Position numbers and translations under genes: made by a program
DNA from: an uncultured Bacteroidota bacterium
GTDB taxonomy: Bacteria > Bacteroidota > Bacteroidia > Chitinophagales > Chitinophagaceae
Reading direction: 5' to 3'
Length of the DNA: 5,942 bases
NCBI GenBank assembly: GCA_946479615.1
Contig: CAMLGR010000213.1
Coordinates: 1-5,942, forward strand
In this document: piece by piece, positions 1 to 5,942 of the stretch
How the letters are laid out: every line of letters begins with the position of its first letter
Numbering within the stretch: position 1 is the first letter of the stretch
Notes under the pieces: model-generated
The model's database searches: none
The model's input: the letters and a program-made list of their open reading frames with translations, nothing else
What the model was told of the DNA's origin: nothing

Positions 1-2113
1 GCTGTAAACACTCTTCGCCCAGTGTATACTTGTTGAAAACAAAACTTATGTCAATGGCAGTAATCACTGCTGAATCGAGACGTTTGATCTCATCAGCGAT
101 CAATCCTTTTTCACTTAATGTCTGGTGATTGATATAAGGCGCACCGGCAAACGTACCGGAGCCCACTGCATATTTGATGATAGCATCGGTTTCTTTTGCT
201 GTATATCCCAGGTTTTTCAGGGCCACGGGTACAGACTGGTTGATGATCTTGAAATAACCACCACCCGAAAGTTTCTTGAATTTCACCAATGCAAAATCAG
301 GTTCTACTCCTGTTGTATCACAATCCATGATCAGGCCGATCGTACCTGTAGGTGCAATAACAGTAGCCTGTGCATTGCGATAGCCATATTTTTCTCCAAG
401 CTCTACTGCATCATCCCATGCTTTGCAGGCAGCTTTCAGCATATAATCAGGACAATGTTCTGCTTTGATGCCCTGTGGCTTCAGGCTCAGCATTTCATAT
501 TCATCAGCATCATACGCAGCCAGCCGGTGATTACGCATGACGCGCATCATGCTTTCTTTATTTTCCTGGTAACGCGGGAATGCACCAAGTACAGCCGCCA
601 TTTCCGCTGATGTTTTATAAGAAATACCTGTCATGATCGCTGTGATCGCTCCGGCAATCGCCCTTGCATCTTCACTGTCGTAAGGGATACCGCTGACCAT
701 GAGTAAGGTACCGAGATTGGCATACCCCAATCCCAGTGTTCTGTATTCATAACTCAATTGCGCTACTTCTTTGGAAGGGAACTGCGCCATCAATACGGAT
801 ATTTCGAGTACAACTGTCCACAAACGGCAATTGTATTCGTACCCTTCTATATCAAAATGATTTTTTTCTGAATCATAGAATTTCATCAGGTTGGCCGATG
901 CCAGGTTGCAGGCCGTATTGTCCAGGAACATGTATTCGCTGCAGGGATTGGAAGCCCTGATCTCACCACCGGCAGGACAGGTATGCCATTCGTTGATCGT
1001 GGTATTGTATTGAGTGCCCGGATCGGCGCAACGCCAGGCTGCATACGCGATCTTGTTCCATAATTCGCGGGAAGGAACTTTCTTCATCACGCGACCGTCC
1101 ATGCGGCCTGTCAGTTCCCAATCCTCTCCTGCTTTTAATTTATCAAAGAAAGCATTAGGGATGCGAACGGAATTATTTGAATTCTGACCGCTTACTGTTT
1201 TATACGCTTCTCCTTCATAATCGGAAGCATAACCGGCAGCGATCAATGCACTTACTTTCTTTTCTTCTTCTACTTTCCAGTCGATGAAATCAACGATCTC
1301 GGGGTGATCCAGGTCAAGGCACACCATTTTGGCGGCCCGCCGGGTAGTACCACCGGATTTGATAGCGCCGGCAGCGCGGTCACCGATTTTCAGGAAGCTC
1401 ATCAATCCGCTGGATGTACCTCCTCCACTTAATTTTTCACCTTCCCCACGCAGGTTGGAATAATTGGTACCCACCCCTGAACCATATTTGAAAATACGCG
1501 CTTCACGCACCCACAGGTCCATGATACCACCATCATTTACCAGGTCATCATCCACGCTCAATATGAAACAGGCATGTGGCTGTGGACGCTCGTAAGCGGA
1601 AGTAGATTTTTTCAGTTCGCCATCCACCGGGTCTACATAATAGTGCCCCTGTGGTTTTCCTTTGATGCCATAGCTTTCATACAAACCGGTATTGAACCAT
1701 TGCGGGCTGTTAGGCACACACATCTGGTTGAGGATGGAAAATACCAGTTCTTCATAAAACACCTGGGCATCTTTGGCAGAAGCAAAGTATCCATACTTCT
1801 CGCCCCATACACGCCAGCAGTTGGCGAGACGATGAGCTACCTGTTTGGCAGATGTTTCGCGACCGAGGCTGCCATCGGGTTGTGGCACTCCTGCTTTTCT
1901 GAAATATTTCTGGGCTAATATATCCGTAGCAATCTGGCTCCACTGTTTGGGAACCTCTACGTTATTCATTTCAAACACTGTCTCGCCGGAAGGATTCCTG
2001 ATCACCGACGTTCGGTAATCATACTCGAAAAGGTCAAATACACTCACTGCATCGTTCGTAAAGCGACGATGAAACTGCAGCCCGCTTTTAGCAGACGACT
2101 TTTGATTAACCAT
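1..2113 (-). CDS. nrdJ: Adenosylcobalamin-dependent (class II) ribonucleotide reductase, 3' end cut off by window
   Basis: This cytosolic enzyme reduces ribonucleotides to deoxyribonucleotides, using a radical generated from adenosylcobalamin, so it needs no NrdB subunit and no oxygen. My translation gives 704 uninterrupted codons. The sequence NPCSE carries the catalytic triad N389, C391 (thiyl radical) and E393. C402, eleven residues later in TACNLAS, and C182 in HACFIL fit the redox cysteine pair of the family. PTGTI at residues 588-592 is the conserved phosphate-binding loop, followed by MDCDTTGVEPDFALVKFKKL, a stretch typical of class II enzymes. There is no N-terminal ATP cone. The ATG at 2113 is the first after an in-frame TAA at 2147-2149 and gives the expected N-terminus; no good Shine-Dalgarno lies next to it. 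The missing part should hold the rest of the barrel and the C-terminal redox cysteines. Family assignment is firm. Class II rather than class I or III is inferred from these motifs. Confidence 0.95.
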   Translation of the reverse strand, partial: MVNQKSSAKSGLQFHRRFTNDAVSVFDLFEYDYRTSVIRNPSGETVFEMNNVEVPKQWSQIATDILAQKYFRKAGVPQPDGSLGRETSAKQVAHRLANCWRVWGEKYGYFASAKDAQVFYEELVFSILNQMCVPNSPQWFNTGLYESYGIKGKPQGHYYVDPVDGELKKSTSAYERPQPHACFILSVDDDLVNDGGIMDLWVREARIFKYGSGVGTNYSNLRGEGEKLSGGGTSSGLMSFLKIGDRAAGAIKSGGTTRRAAKMVCLDLDHPEIVDFIDWKVEEEKKVSALIAAGYASDYEGEAYKTVSGQNSNNSVRIPNAFFDKLKAGEDWELTGRMDGRVMKKVPSRELWNKIAYAAWRCADPGTQYNTTINEWHTCPAGGEIRASNPCSEYMFLDNTACNLASANLMKFYDSEKNHFDIEGYEYNCRLWTVVLEISVLMAQFPSKEVAQLSYEYRTLGLGYANLGTLLMVSGIPYDSEDARAIAGAITAIMTGISYKTSAEMAAVLGAFPRYQENKESMMRVMRNHRLAAYDADEYEMLSLKPQGIKAEHCPDYMLKAACKAWDDAVELGEKYGYRNAQATVIAPTGTIGLIMDCDTTGVEPDFALVKFKKLSGGGYFKIINQSVPVALKNLGYTAKETDAIIKYAVGSGTFAGAPYINHQTLSEKGLIADEIKRLDSAVITAIDISFVFNKYTLGEECLQ

Positions 2114-2152
2114 AACTGTAAAGAATTTAACGGGTCCTTGTCCTTAGTTCCA

Positions 2153-2172
2153 AAAAATCCTCTCTGGGAGAG
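2153..2172 (-). promoter_or_regulatory. Terminator-like hairpin in the nrdJ leader
   Basis: Read on the minus strand, the stem CTCTC (2172-2168) and GAGAG (2164-2160) closes a three-base loop and is followed after two bases by a run of six T. This lies about 40 bases upstream of the nrdJ start codon. A short stem followed by a U-run resembles an intrinsic terminator or attenuator, but the stem has only five pairs and would be weak. It could equally be chance in AT-rich DNA. If real, it would reduce read-through into nrdJ or form part of a regulated leader. Confidence 0.3.
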
Positions 2173-2443
2173 TGGCGCTTACGAAAATATTTTTTACTAC
2201 TCTATTTTCAAACGCGCAAATATTAACATTGTGTGGATAAGGAAACACAAAATAAAGGAAGCTCTTTCCTGTATTGCGTTACGGGATTTCTGCACATCTA
2301 TAATTACCGATATAGGACAAATTTTTTTTGGTAAAGTCCATATATACTATTAATAATTTATTAACATGAAGATTGCCCTATGAAACTTCTGTTTCTGCTT
2401 TACGATTCCTTATAAAAGAAGAATATACTTAGTTCTATGCGCC

Positions 2444-2580
2444 CCTCCGTGTCTCCTCCGTGGCCCTCTGGGTATAACTCCTTTAAAAGAGTTTCAATTG
2501 ATAAGTTATTCTTATAATGCTTTAATCCGATACCTTACTCCTTGAGTTGTACGCAGAGGGCCACGGAGGAGACACAGAGG
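2444..2580. repeat. Long inverted repeat (27-base arms, 26 of 27 matching) around an 83-base spacer
   Basis: The left arm at 2444-2470 and the right arm at 2554-2580 are reverse complements with a single mismatch, which pairs 2576 with 2448. The arms read CAGAGGGCCACGGAGGAGAC and on in the right-hand orientation. The spacer is AT-rich and codes for nothing evident. A transcript could fold into a long stem. The outermost bases at 2442-2450 can alternatively pair with 2595-2603 (8 of 9), so the element may extend to about 2603. Its strongly purine-biased, GC-richer composition differs from the surrounding AT-rich DNA, which suggests an inserted or dispersed element such as a MITE- or REP-like repeat. 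That last point is inference; no target-site duplication was found. Confidence 0.8.
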
Positions 2581-2590
2581 GCCACAGAGG
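2554..2590. repeat. Degenerate direct repeat of a roughly 10-base GRCACRGAGG-like unit
   Basis: The right arm of the inverted repeat and its extension contain three related units in a row: gccacggagg (2560-2569), gacacagagg (2571-2580) and gccacagagg (2581-2590). At a longer period, cagagggccacggagg at 2554-2569 recurs with one change at 2575-2590, an offset of 21 bases. The left arm carries the same units in inverse orientation. From memory, similar alternating CACAGAGG-type repeats are dispersed between genes in many bacterial genomes, but this could not be checked here. Confidence 0.7.
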
Positions 2591-2680
2591 TTTTATGGAG
2601 GGGAATTGGTTAAATACCTTATTTTACATCCATCAGCCAGAGGCACTTCGTACATCTGAACCTATTTCCGCCTATAATCC

Positions 2681-2712
2681 TTTCTAACTGGAAAACTTTT
2701 TGCATTTTTGCA
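2681..2712 (+). promoter_or_regulatory. Possible Bacteroidota-type promoter for the GGGP synthase gene
   Basis: CATTTTTG at 2703-2710 matches the TTTG half of the Bacteroidota -7 consensus (TAnnTTTG) but lacks its TA. TTTC at 2681-2684, 18 bases upstream, is one base off the -33 TTTG. The placement would give a leader of roughly 15 bases before the ATG at 2731. The octamer TTTTTGCA occurs twice in exact tandem at 2697-2704 and 2705-2712, creating two overlapping candidate boxes. The matches are weak. Confidence 0.3.
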
Positions 2713-2730
2713 ATAACCAACCGTTACCGG

Positions 2731-3489
2731 ATGAAGTCAATTATCTATCAATCAATTACAGACAAGAAGAAGCAGGGTAAAAAAGCCTTTGCCGTGTTGA
2801 TCGACCCCGATAAGGTAAATGCAGCTGTACTCGATGAATTGATTGAATTATCTGTTTCCGCCAAGGTTGATTATTTCCTGGTCGGTGGCAGCCTGGTGAT
2901 CTCCAATCACCTCGATGAATGTGTAAAGCACATCAAGCAAAACTGCTCTATTCCTGTTACACTTTTCCCCGGCAGCCCTTCACAGATCAGCCGGTATGCC
3001 GATGCACTTCTATATCTTTCTCTTATATCGGGTCGCAACCCCGAATTGCTGATCGGTCAGCATGTGGTCTCTGCCCCTTTTGTACGTCAAAGCGGGCTTG
3101 AAATCATGCCGACCGGTTATATCGTTATTGATGGCGGTGCGCCAACCACGGTCTCCTATATCAGTAATGCAGCGCCTGTACCGGCGGATAAAAGCGAGAT
3201 CGCCATGTGCACCGCTATGGCCGGTGAAATGCTGGGTATGAAACTGATTTATATGGATGCCGGAAGCGGGGCCAAACGGCCAATTTCAGAACACATGATC
3301 GAAGCGGTGGCAAAAAACATTTCATTGCCCCTTATTATCGGGGGTGGCATCACCGATCCTGAAAAAGCCTATCTCAATTGTAAAGCGGGCGCCGATGTGA
3401 TCGTAGTAGGAAATGCGATCGAAAAGAATTCATCCCTTATAAAAGAAATGAGCGCAGCAGTACATTCTGTGGCTGTCAGGATTATTTGA
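2731..3489 (+). CDS. Geranylgeranylglyceryl phosphate synthase family prenyltransferase (PcrB/GGGPS)
   Basis: Enzymes of this family join sn-glycerol-1-phosphate to a polyprenyl diphosphate, usually geranylgeranyl diphosphate, making the first ether bond of archaeal-type lipids. Bacteroidota carry group II members of the family. The 252-residue protein is a complete TIM barrel of normal length. Visible motifs in order are AVLIDPDKV (residues 21-29, with the metal-binding acidic residues D25 and D27), VGGSL (51-55), LFPGSPSQIS (78-87), IMPTGYIVIDGG (125-136), YMDAGSGA (174-181), IGGGI (203-207) and AGADVIVVGNAIE (219-231). The glycine-rich loops at 178-181, 204-206 and 227 fit the glycerol-1-phosphate phosphate site. 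D176 stands where archaeal homologues usually have Glu. The ATG at 2731 gives a start close to the first strand, as expected; no clear Shine-Dalgarno is present. The gene stands alone and converges on the peptidase gene. Prenyl chain length cannot be read from sequence by eye, so heptaprenylglyceryl phosphate synthase activity is possible though less likely. Confidence 0.93.
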   Translation: MKSIIYQSITDKKKQGKKAFAVLIDPDKVNAAVLDELIELSVSAKVDYFLVGGSLVISNHLDECVKHIKQNCSIPVTLFPGSPSQISRYADALLYLSLISGRNPELLIGQHVVSAPFVRQSGLEIMPTGYIVIDGGAPTTVSYISNAAPVPADKSEIAMCTAMAGEMLGMKLIYMDAGSGAKRPISEHMIEAVAKNISLPLIIGGGITDPEKAYLNCKAGADVIVVGNAIEKNSSLIKEMSAAVHSVAVRII

Positions 3490-3490
3490 T

Positions 3491-3538
3491 GTACGATGTA
3501 CGACAGTCTGACAATTGCAGGTCTGTCGTACATCGTAC
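3491..3538. terminator. Perfect 16-bp inverted repeat between convergent genes, probable bidirectional terminator
   Basis: GTACGATGTACGACAG (3491-3506) and its exact reverse complement (3523-3538) flank a 16-base loop. The structure starts two bases after the stop codon of the plus-strand synthase gene and ends four bases before the stop codon of the minus-strand peptidase gene, so it fills the gap. Position and symmetry fit a stem that ends transcription from both sides. There is no T-run on either side, so a classical intrinsic terminator is not shown. The left arm region contains gatgtac twice in tandem (3488-3501), suggesting a repeat-family origin. Confidence 0.6.
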
Positions 3539-3541
3539 ACA

Positions 3542-4834
3542 TCATTTCAGTTCATCTATCTTCACTCTCGTGGGCGTTTCTTTACCTGCTATAATGCTCC
3601 GGGAACTTAATGCGATCGATTTGATGATCATGGCCATATTCTCCAGGTCGAGCGTTGACACTTCATCACTTACTTTATGATAATTGGGTTCGCTATCCAT
3701 TTTGGAAGTAGAGATGGTATGTGCAGGCACCCCCAATGCAGCGAGTGTGGCATTGTCCGAACGGAAAAATAAATTTTGTTGCGGGTAAGGATCAGGATAA
3801 AAATTAAAACCAGTTCCTTCGAGGTTTTTTTGAAGCATGGCGCCCATATCGGTTCTTTCATATCCGGTGATATACGCCGAATTCTTTCCCCACTTGCTTT
3901 CTGTACCGATCATTTCAATATTGAACATGGCCATGACTTTGGCCGGATCAAACTGGTTGGAAAAATAACGTGCGCCGAAACCGCCCGATTCTTCACCGGT
4001 AAAGGCAGCGAAGATGATCGTGCGTTCATTGTTCTTTAATTGTTTGAAATATTTTGCCAGCAATATCACGGCAGTAGTACCGGCTGCATCATCGTTGGCG
4101 CCATTGAAGATGGAATCTTCTCCATTTGTACCATGCGCTACACCAATATGATCGTAGTGACCGGAGAAGATGACGTATTCGTCCTTTTTACTTTTACCGG
4201 GCAGTATGCCTACCACATTGGCCAGCTTTTGTTCGGTGACCTGGTTCATCACATCCAGTTTGATACTGGAAGGAATCGCCGTTCCCAATACAAAAACAAT
4301 ATTGTTGTCTGCTTTGAATAAATTTTGTTTGGCTGAACGCAAACGCGAAAACCGTTTTGCAAAACTGGTATCAACCGTTACCCATACATTTCTTTTATAG
4401 CCCAGCCATTTGGCGATCTCTGCCCGGTAGTTACTGCCGGCAGCGATCATTCCTTTTTCATAGCCTGATGCATCGGTGATGCTTACCTGCGGCTGGGAAG
4501 TGATGATAATAACGTTCTGCGGATCGATGACGGTATCGTTCACAATAGCGGTCATCGATACCTGTTTGGCATTGACCATTGAAAAATTCTGCCGGTAGGT
4601 TTTAGCGCCTGCGGGCAATTGCAGGCCAGCCGCTTTAAATTCAGAAGCAATAAAATCAGCTGCTTTGTCTATTTCGGGTGAGAAGATCGCGCGGCCCTTC
4701 ATTTGGTCCGATGCCAGTACTTTTTCTATCCGTTCTGCTTCCTTTGCATTGATGATCTTATCGACATTTACCTGCTGCGCGCATAAAAAAGAGGTTATTG
4801 TTGTCAATAACCCCGCCATGAATGTTCTTTTCAT
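3542..4834 (-). CDS. Secreted M28-family zinc metallopeptidase (probable aminopeptidase)
   Basis: M28 peptidases are di-zinc exopeptidases that trim N-terminal residues from peptides; this one probably acts in the periplasm or outside the cell. Residues 1-19 form a signal peptide (MKRT, a hydrophobic run, then cleavage probably after LCA at 19/20). C18 is not in a good lipobox, so a lipoprotein is unlikely. Residues 20 to about 200 include a poorly conserved region, perhaps a PA-like or lid insertion. The catalytic part has SGHYDH (H226, D228), NGANDDAAG (D248 bridging ligand), GEESG (E281 general base, E282 ligand), NIEMIG (E307) and NYHKVSDE (H386), matching the five-ligand M28 pattern. E307 replaces the more usual Asp. 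At 430 residues the protein is of ordinary length. ATG at 4834 is preferred over the Met codon at 4819 because it keeps the positively charged signal-peptide start. The substrate is unknown. The gene lies downstream of the kinase-regulator pair on the same strand. Confidence 0.92.
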   Translation of the reverse strand: MKRTFMAGLLTTITSFLCAQQVNVDKIINAKEAERIEKVLASDQMKGRAIFSPEIDKAADFIASEFKAAGLQLPAGAKTYRQNFSMVNAKQVSMTAIVNDTVIDPQNVIIITSQPQVSITDASGYEKGMIAAGSNYRAEIAKWLGYKRNVWVTVDTSFAKRFSRLRSAKQNLFKADNNIVFVLGTAIPSSIKLDVMNQVTEQKLANVVGILPGKSKKDEYVIFSGHYDHIGVAHGTNGEDSIFNGANDDAAGTTAVILLAKYFKQLKNNERTIIFAAFTGEESGGFGARYFSNQFDPAKVMAMFNIEMIGTESKWGKNSAYITGYERTDMGAMLQKNLEGTGFNFYPDPYPQQNLFFRSDNATLAALGVPAHTISTSKMDSEPNYHKVSDEVSTLDLENMAMIIKSIALSSRSIIAGKETPTRVKIDELK

Positions 4835-4952
4835 TTTGGTGTTTTTCTAATATTAAATACACGGATGACCAGCTTAAGATGATTTTCAAATTACTTTCGC
4901 TATATCATAGCAGTATCAATCTGTGAAATCGTATTTGATCTTATGATCTGTG
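4835..4952 (-). promoter_or_regulatory. Spacer upstream of the peptidase gene, weak promoter candidate
   Basis: This 118-base AT-rich spacer separates the response regulator from the peptidase gene. On the minus strand TAATTTG (4893-4887) resembles the Bacteroidota -7 box with one base deleted, and TTG (4919-4917) lies 23 bases upstream as a poor -33 box. A small interrupted palindrome, gatc-ttat-gatc, sits at 4937-4948, too weak for a terminator. Whether the peptidase has its own promoter or is read from the upstream operon cannot be decided from the sequence. Confidence 0.25.
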
Positions 4953-5681
4953 TTACAAACTCATCATTTCTTTAAACTTCACTGTCTGTCTCCGGCTCAC
5001 TTCGATCTTCTCTCCTCCTTTCAACTCGAGCAATAACCCGCCATTGAAATAAGGTTCTATTTTTTCTATCAATCGCAGGTTCACAATATGTTTTCTATTT
5101 GCCCGGAAGAAAAATTTTTCATCCAGTCTTTCTTCCAGTGCATTCAGCGATTTTAAGATCAGTGGTTTGTTGGGACCAAAAAATACTTTTGCATAATTGC
5201 CCACGCTTTCAAACAAGCGGATATCACTGAGTTTTACAAACCAGCACCGTTCGCCATCTTTTACAAATACCTGGTCATTCTCACCCAGTACACTATTATT
5301 GGTAAACTCCCCGGTTGGCTTGATTTCTTTTGCTTCGCCCTGTTGCAGTTTCAGGATCGCATCAGCCAGGCGTTTGGGTTCGATGGGCTTCAGCAAATAA
5401 TCGAGGGCATTGACTTCAAATGCTTTTAATGCAAACTCATCATAGGCGGTAGTGAAGATCACCTGCGGAGAACGTTCCAGTTGTGATAACATATCAAATC
5501 CCGTTTTACCGGGCATCTGGATATCCAGGAAGATCAGGTCGGGCTGGTGGCTGTCTATTTTTTCGATACCTTCCTCTGCATTAGCCGCTTCGTCCACCAC
5601 TTCAACTTCCGGAAATTCCTGTAATAATTTTCTGAGCTCGGCTCTTGCCAGGCGTTCATCGTCAATAATGATTGCTCGCAT
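4953..5681 (-). CDS. LytTR-family response regulator (LytR/AlgR type)
   Basis: This is a cytoplasmic transcription regulator that receives phosphate from a sensor kinase and binds DNA. Residues 1 to about 115 are a receiver domain: acidic pocket D7 and D8, phosphoacceptor D53 in FLDIQMPG, the conserved Thr T78 in TTAY, and K98 in LLKPI. Residues about 116-135 form a linker. Residues about 136-240 are a LytTR DNA-binding domain, recognised by KDGERCWFVKLSDIRLFES, the GNYAKVFF strand, and FFRANRKHIVNLRLIEKIEP. All key receiver residues are present, so it should be phosphorylatable. The 242-residue length is typical. The ATG at 5681 places M1 directly before the first receiver strand, so the start is secure. 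It follows the kinase gene by 13 bases and is almost certainly co-transcribed with it. Target genes are unknown; the peptidase downstream is one candidate only by position. Confidence 0.95.
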   Translation of the reverse strand: MRAIIIDDERLARAELRKLLQEFPEVEVVDEAANAEEGIEKIDSHQPDLIFLDIQMPGKTGFDMLSQLERSPQVIFTTAYDEFALKAFEVNALDYLLKPIEPKRLADAILKLQQGEAKEIKPTGEFTNNSVLGENDQVFVKDGERCWFVKLSDIRLFESVGNYAKVFFGPNKPLILKSLNALEERLDEKFFFRANRKHIVNLRLIEKIEPYFNGGLLLELKGGEKIEVSRRQTVKFKEMMSL

Positions 5682-5694
5682 GTGAATGTGTGTT

Positions 5695-5942
5695 TTAATG
5701 ATCCGCTCCCGCTACTGGTATTGATACTCTCGCTTCTACAAGACTGGGAGTGGTCTGCTTTATTTCAAATTTAGCTTTATTTCCATATAAAAGACCCAGG
5801 CGCATGGTGGTACTGGACAACCCAAAACCTTCTTTATTGACATATCCGTTCAGGTGCCCGGTATTCTGCACACAGAGTTCATGAAAATTATCAGCCAGTG
5901 TGGAAATTACCCTTACTACCCCACCCTGGATCTGTTTGCTGA
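5695..5942 (-). CDS. LytS/YehU-type sensor histidine kinase, C-terminal fragment (5' part outside window)
   Basis: Only the last 81 codons lie in the window, open at the edge and ending in TAA at 5697-5695. They cover the end of an ATP-binding HATPase_c domain: LCVQNTGHLNG corresponds to the first glycine box (here N-T-G, a form common in this kinase group), and GFGLSSTTMRLGLLYG is the second glycine box with the characteristic RL..LYG ending of LytS-like kinases. A few strands follow, then SIPVAGADH. The phosphorylated His, sensor and any membrane segments are beyond the window. The 13-base gap to the LytTR regulator gene supports their being partners in one operon. The family call rests on the short fragment plus context. 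Confidence 0.85.
   Translation of the reverse strand, partial: SKQIQGGVVRVISTLADNFHELCVQNTGHLNGYVNKEGFGLSSTTMRLGLLYGNKAKFEIKQTTPSLVEARVSIPVAGADH

Larger units (their letters stand above)
2114..2730. other. 617-base divergent intergenic region between nrdJ and the GGGP synthase gene
   Basis: No credible gene is seen here on either strand. The open frames that cross it are short, lack recognisable protein features and overlap nrdJ in antisense. The part next to nrdJ holds a hairpin followed by a T-run in the nrdJ direction. The middle (about 2174-2440) is AT-rich with many A and T runs. The part from 2442 to 2603 holds a large inverted repeat, described separately. The last bases before 2731 carry a possible promoter for the plus-strand gene. 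Promoters for both divergent genes must lie here, but I could not place the nrdJ one. No riboswitch or tRNA fold was recognised by eye. Confidence 0.7.

Noticed and set aside
125..1918. Several plus-strand open frames of 74-161 codons within 1-2000
   Set aside because: They are antisense to the continuous nrdJ reading frame, whose motifs are unmistakable, and their translations are Cys/His/Phe-rich without family features.
2254..2270. Small hairpin aggaa / ttcct in the spacer
   Set aside because: Five AT-rich pairs with no T-run and no gene end nearby; likely chance.
2069..2353. Plus-strand open frame of 94 codons starting inside nrdJ
   Set aside because: It begins antisense to the 5' end of nrdJ and runs into the AT-rich spacer. 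It has no recognisable domain and no ribosome binding site.
2114..2440. Cobalamin riboswitch upstream of the B12-dependent reductase
   Set aside because: No B12-box-like conserved core was recognised, and such riboswitches usually control B12-independent alternatives or uptake genes rather than nrdJ.
2476..2493. Small hairpin aactc / gagtt inside the inverted-repeat spacer
   Set aside because: Only five pairs; it may add to the fold of the larger element but cannot be supported as a separate feature.
2638..2656. Segment with cagaggcac followed by tcgtacatc, resembling both intergenic repeats
   Set aside because: The matches are only about nine bases each and could be chance; not enough to call a further repeat copy.
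3776..4400. Plus-strand open frames antisense to the peptidase gene
   Set aside because: The minus-strand frame carries the complete M28 ligand set and a signal peptide; the plus-strand frames have no support.

Overview
The window looks like chromosomal DNA of a Bacteroidota bacterium, most likely from the Chitinophagaceae or a close relative. This is an inference from the gene content: a B12-dependent ribonucleotide reductase, a bacterial (group II type) geranylgeranylglyceryl phosphate synthase, a secreted M28 metallopeptidase and a LytS/LytTR-type two-component pair. It also fits the weak Shine-Dalgarno signals and AT-rich spacers. No tRNA, rRNA, CRISPR array, transposase or integrase was seen.

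Layout. Positions 1-2113 (minus strand) hold the first 704 codons of a class II ribonucleotide reductase (nrdJ); its 3' end lies outside the window. Positions 2114-2730 are a 617-base spacer between two divergent genes. It holds a terminator-like hairpin in the nrdJ leader, an AT-rich stretch, and a pair of long inverted repeats built from a roughly 10-base unit. Positions 2731-3489 (plus strand) encode a complete GGGP synthase-family prenyltransferase. A perfect 16-bp inverted repeat fills nearly all of the 52-base gap to the convergent gene at 3542-4834 (minus strand), an exported M28 peptidase. Upstream of that, on the same strand, lie a LytTR response regulator (4953-5681) and the C-terminal end of its probable histidine kinase partner (5695 to the window edge).

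How the genes relate. The kinase and regulator are 13 bases apart and almost certainly form one operon and one signalling pathway. The peptidase is 118 bases further downstream on the same strand and could be read through from it or have its own promoter. The reductase (dNTP supply) and the prenyltransferase (ether-lipid type chemistry) are divergent and have no obvious shared pathway.

I see no clear undescribed multi-gene system here. The items most worth a second look are the two intergenic inverted-repeat structures, the hairpin plus T-run in the nrdJ leader, and the archaeal-type lipid enzyme in a bacterium.
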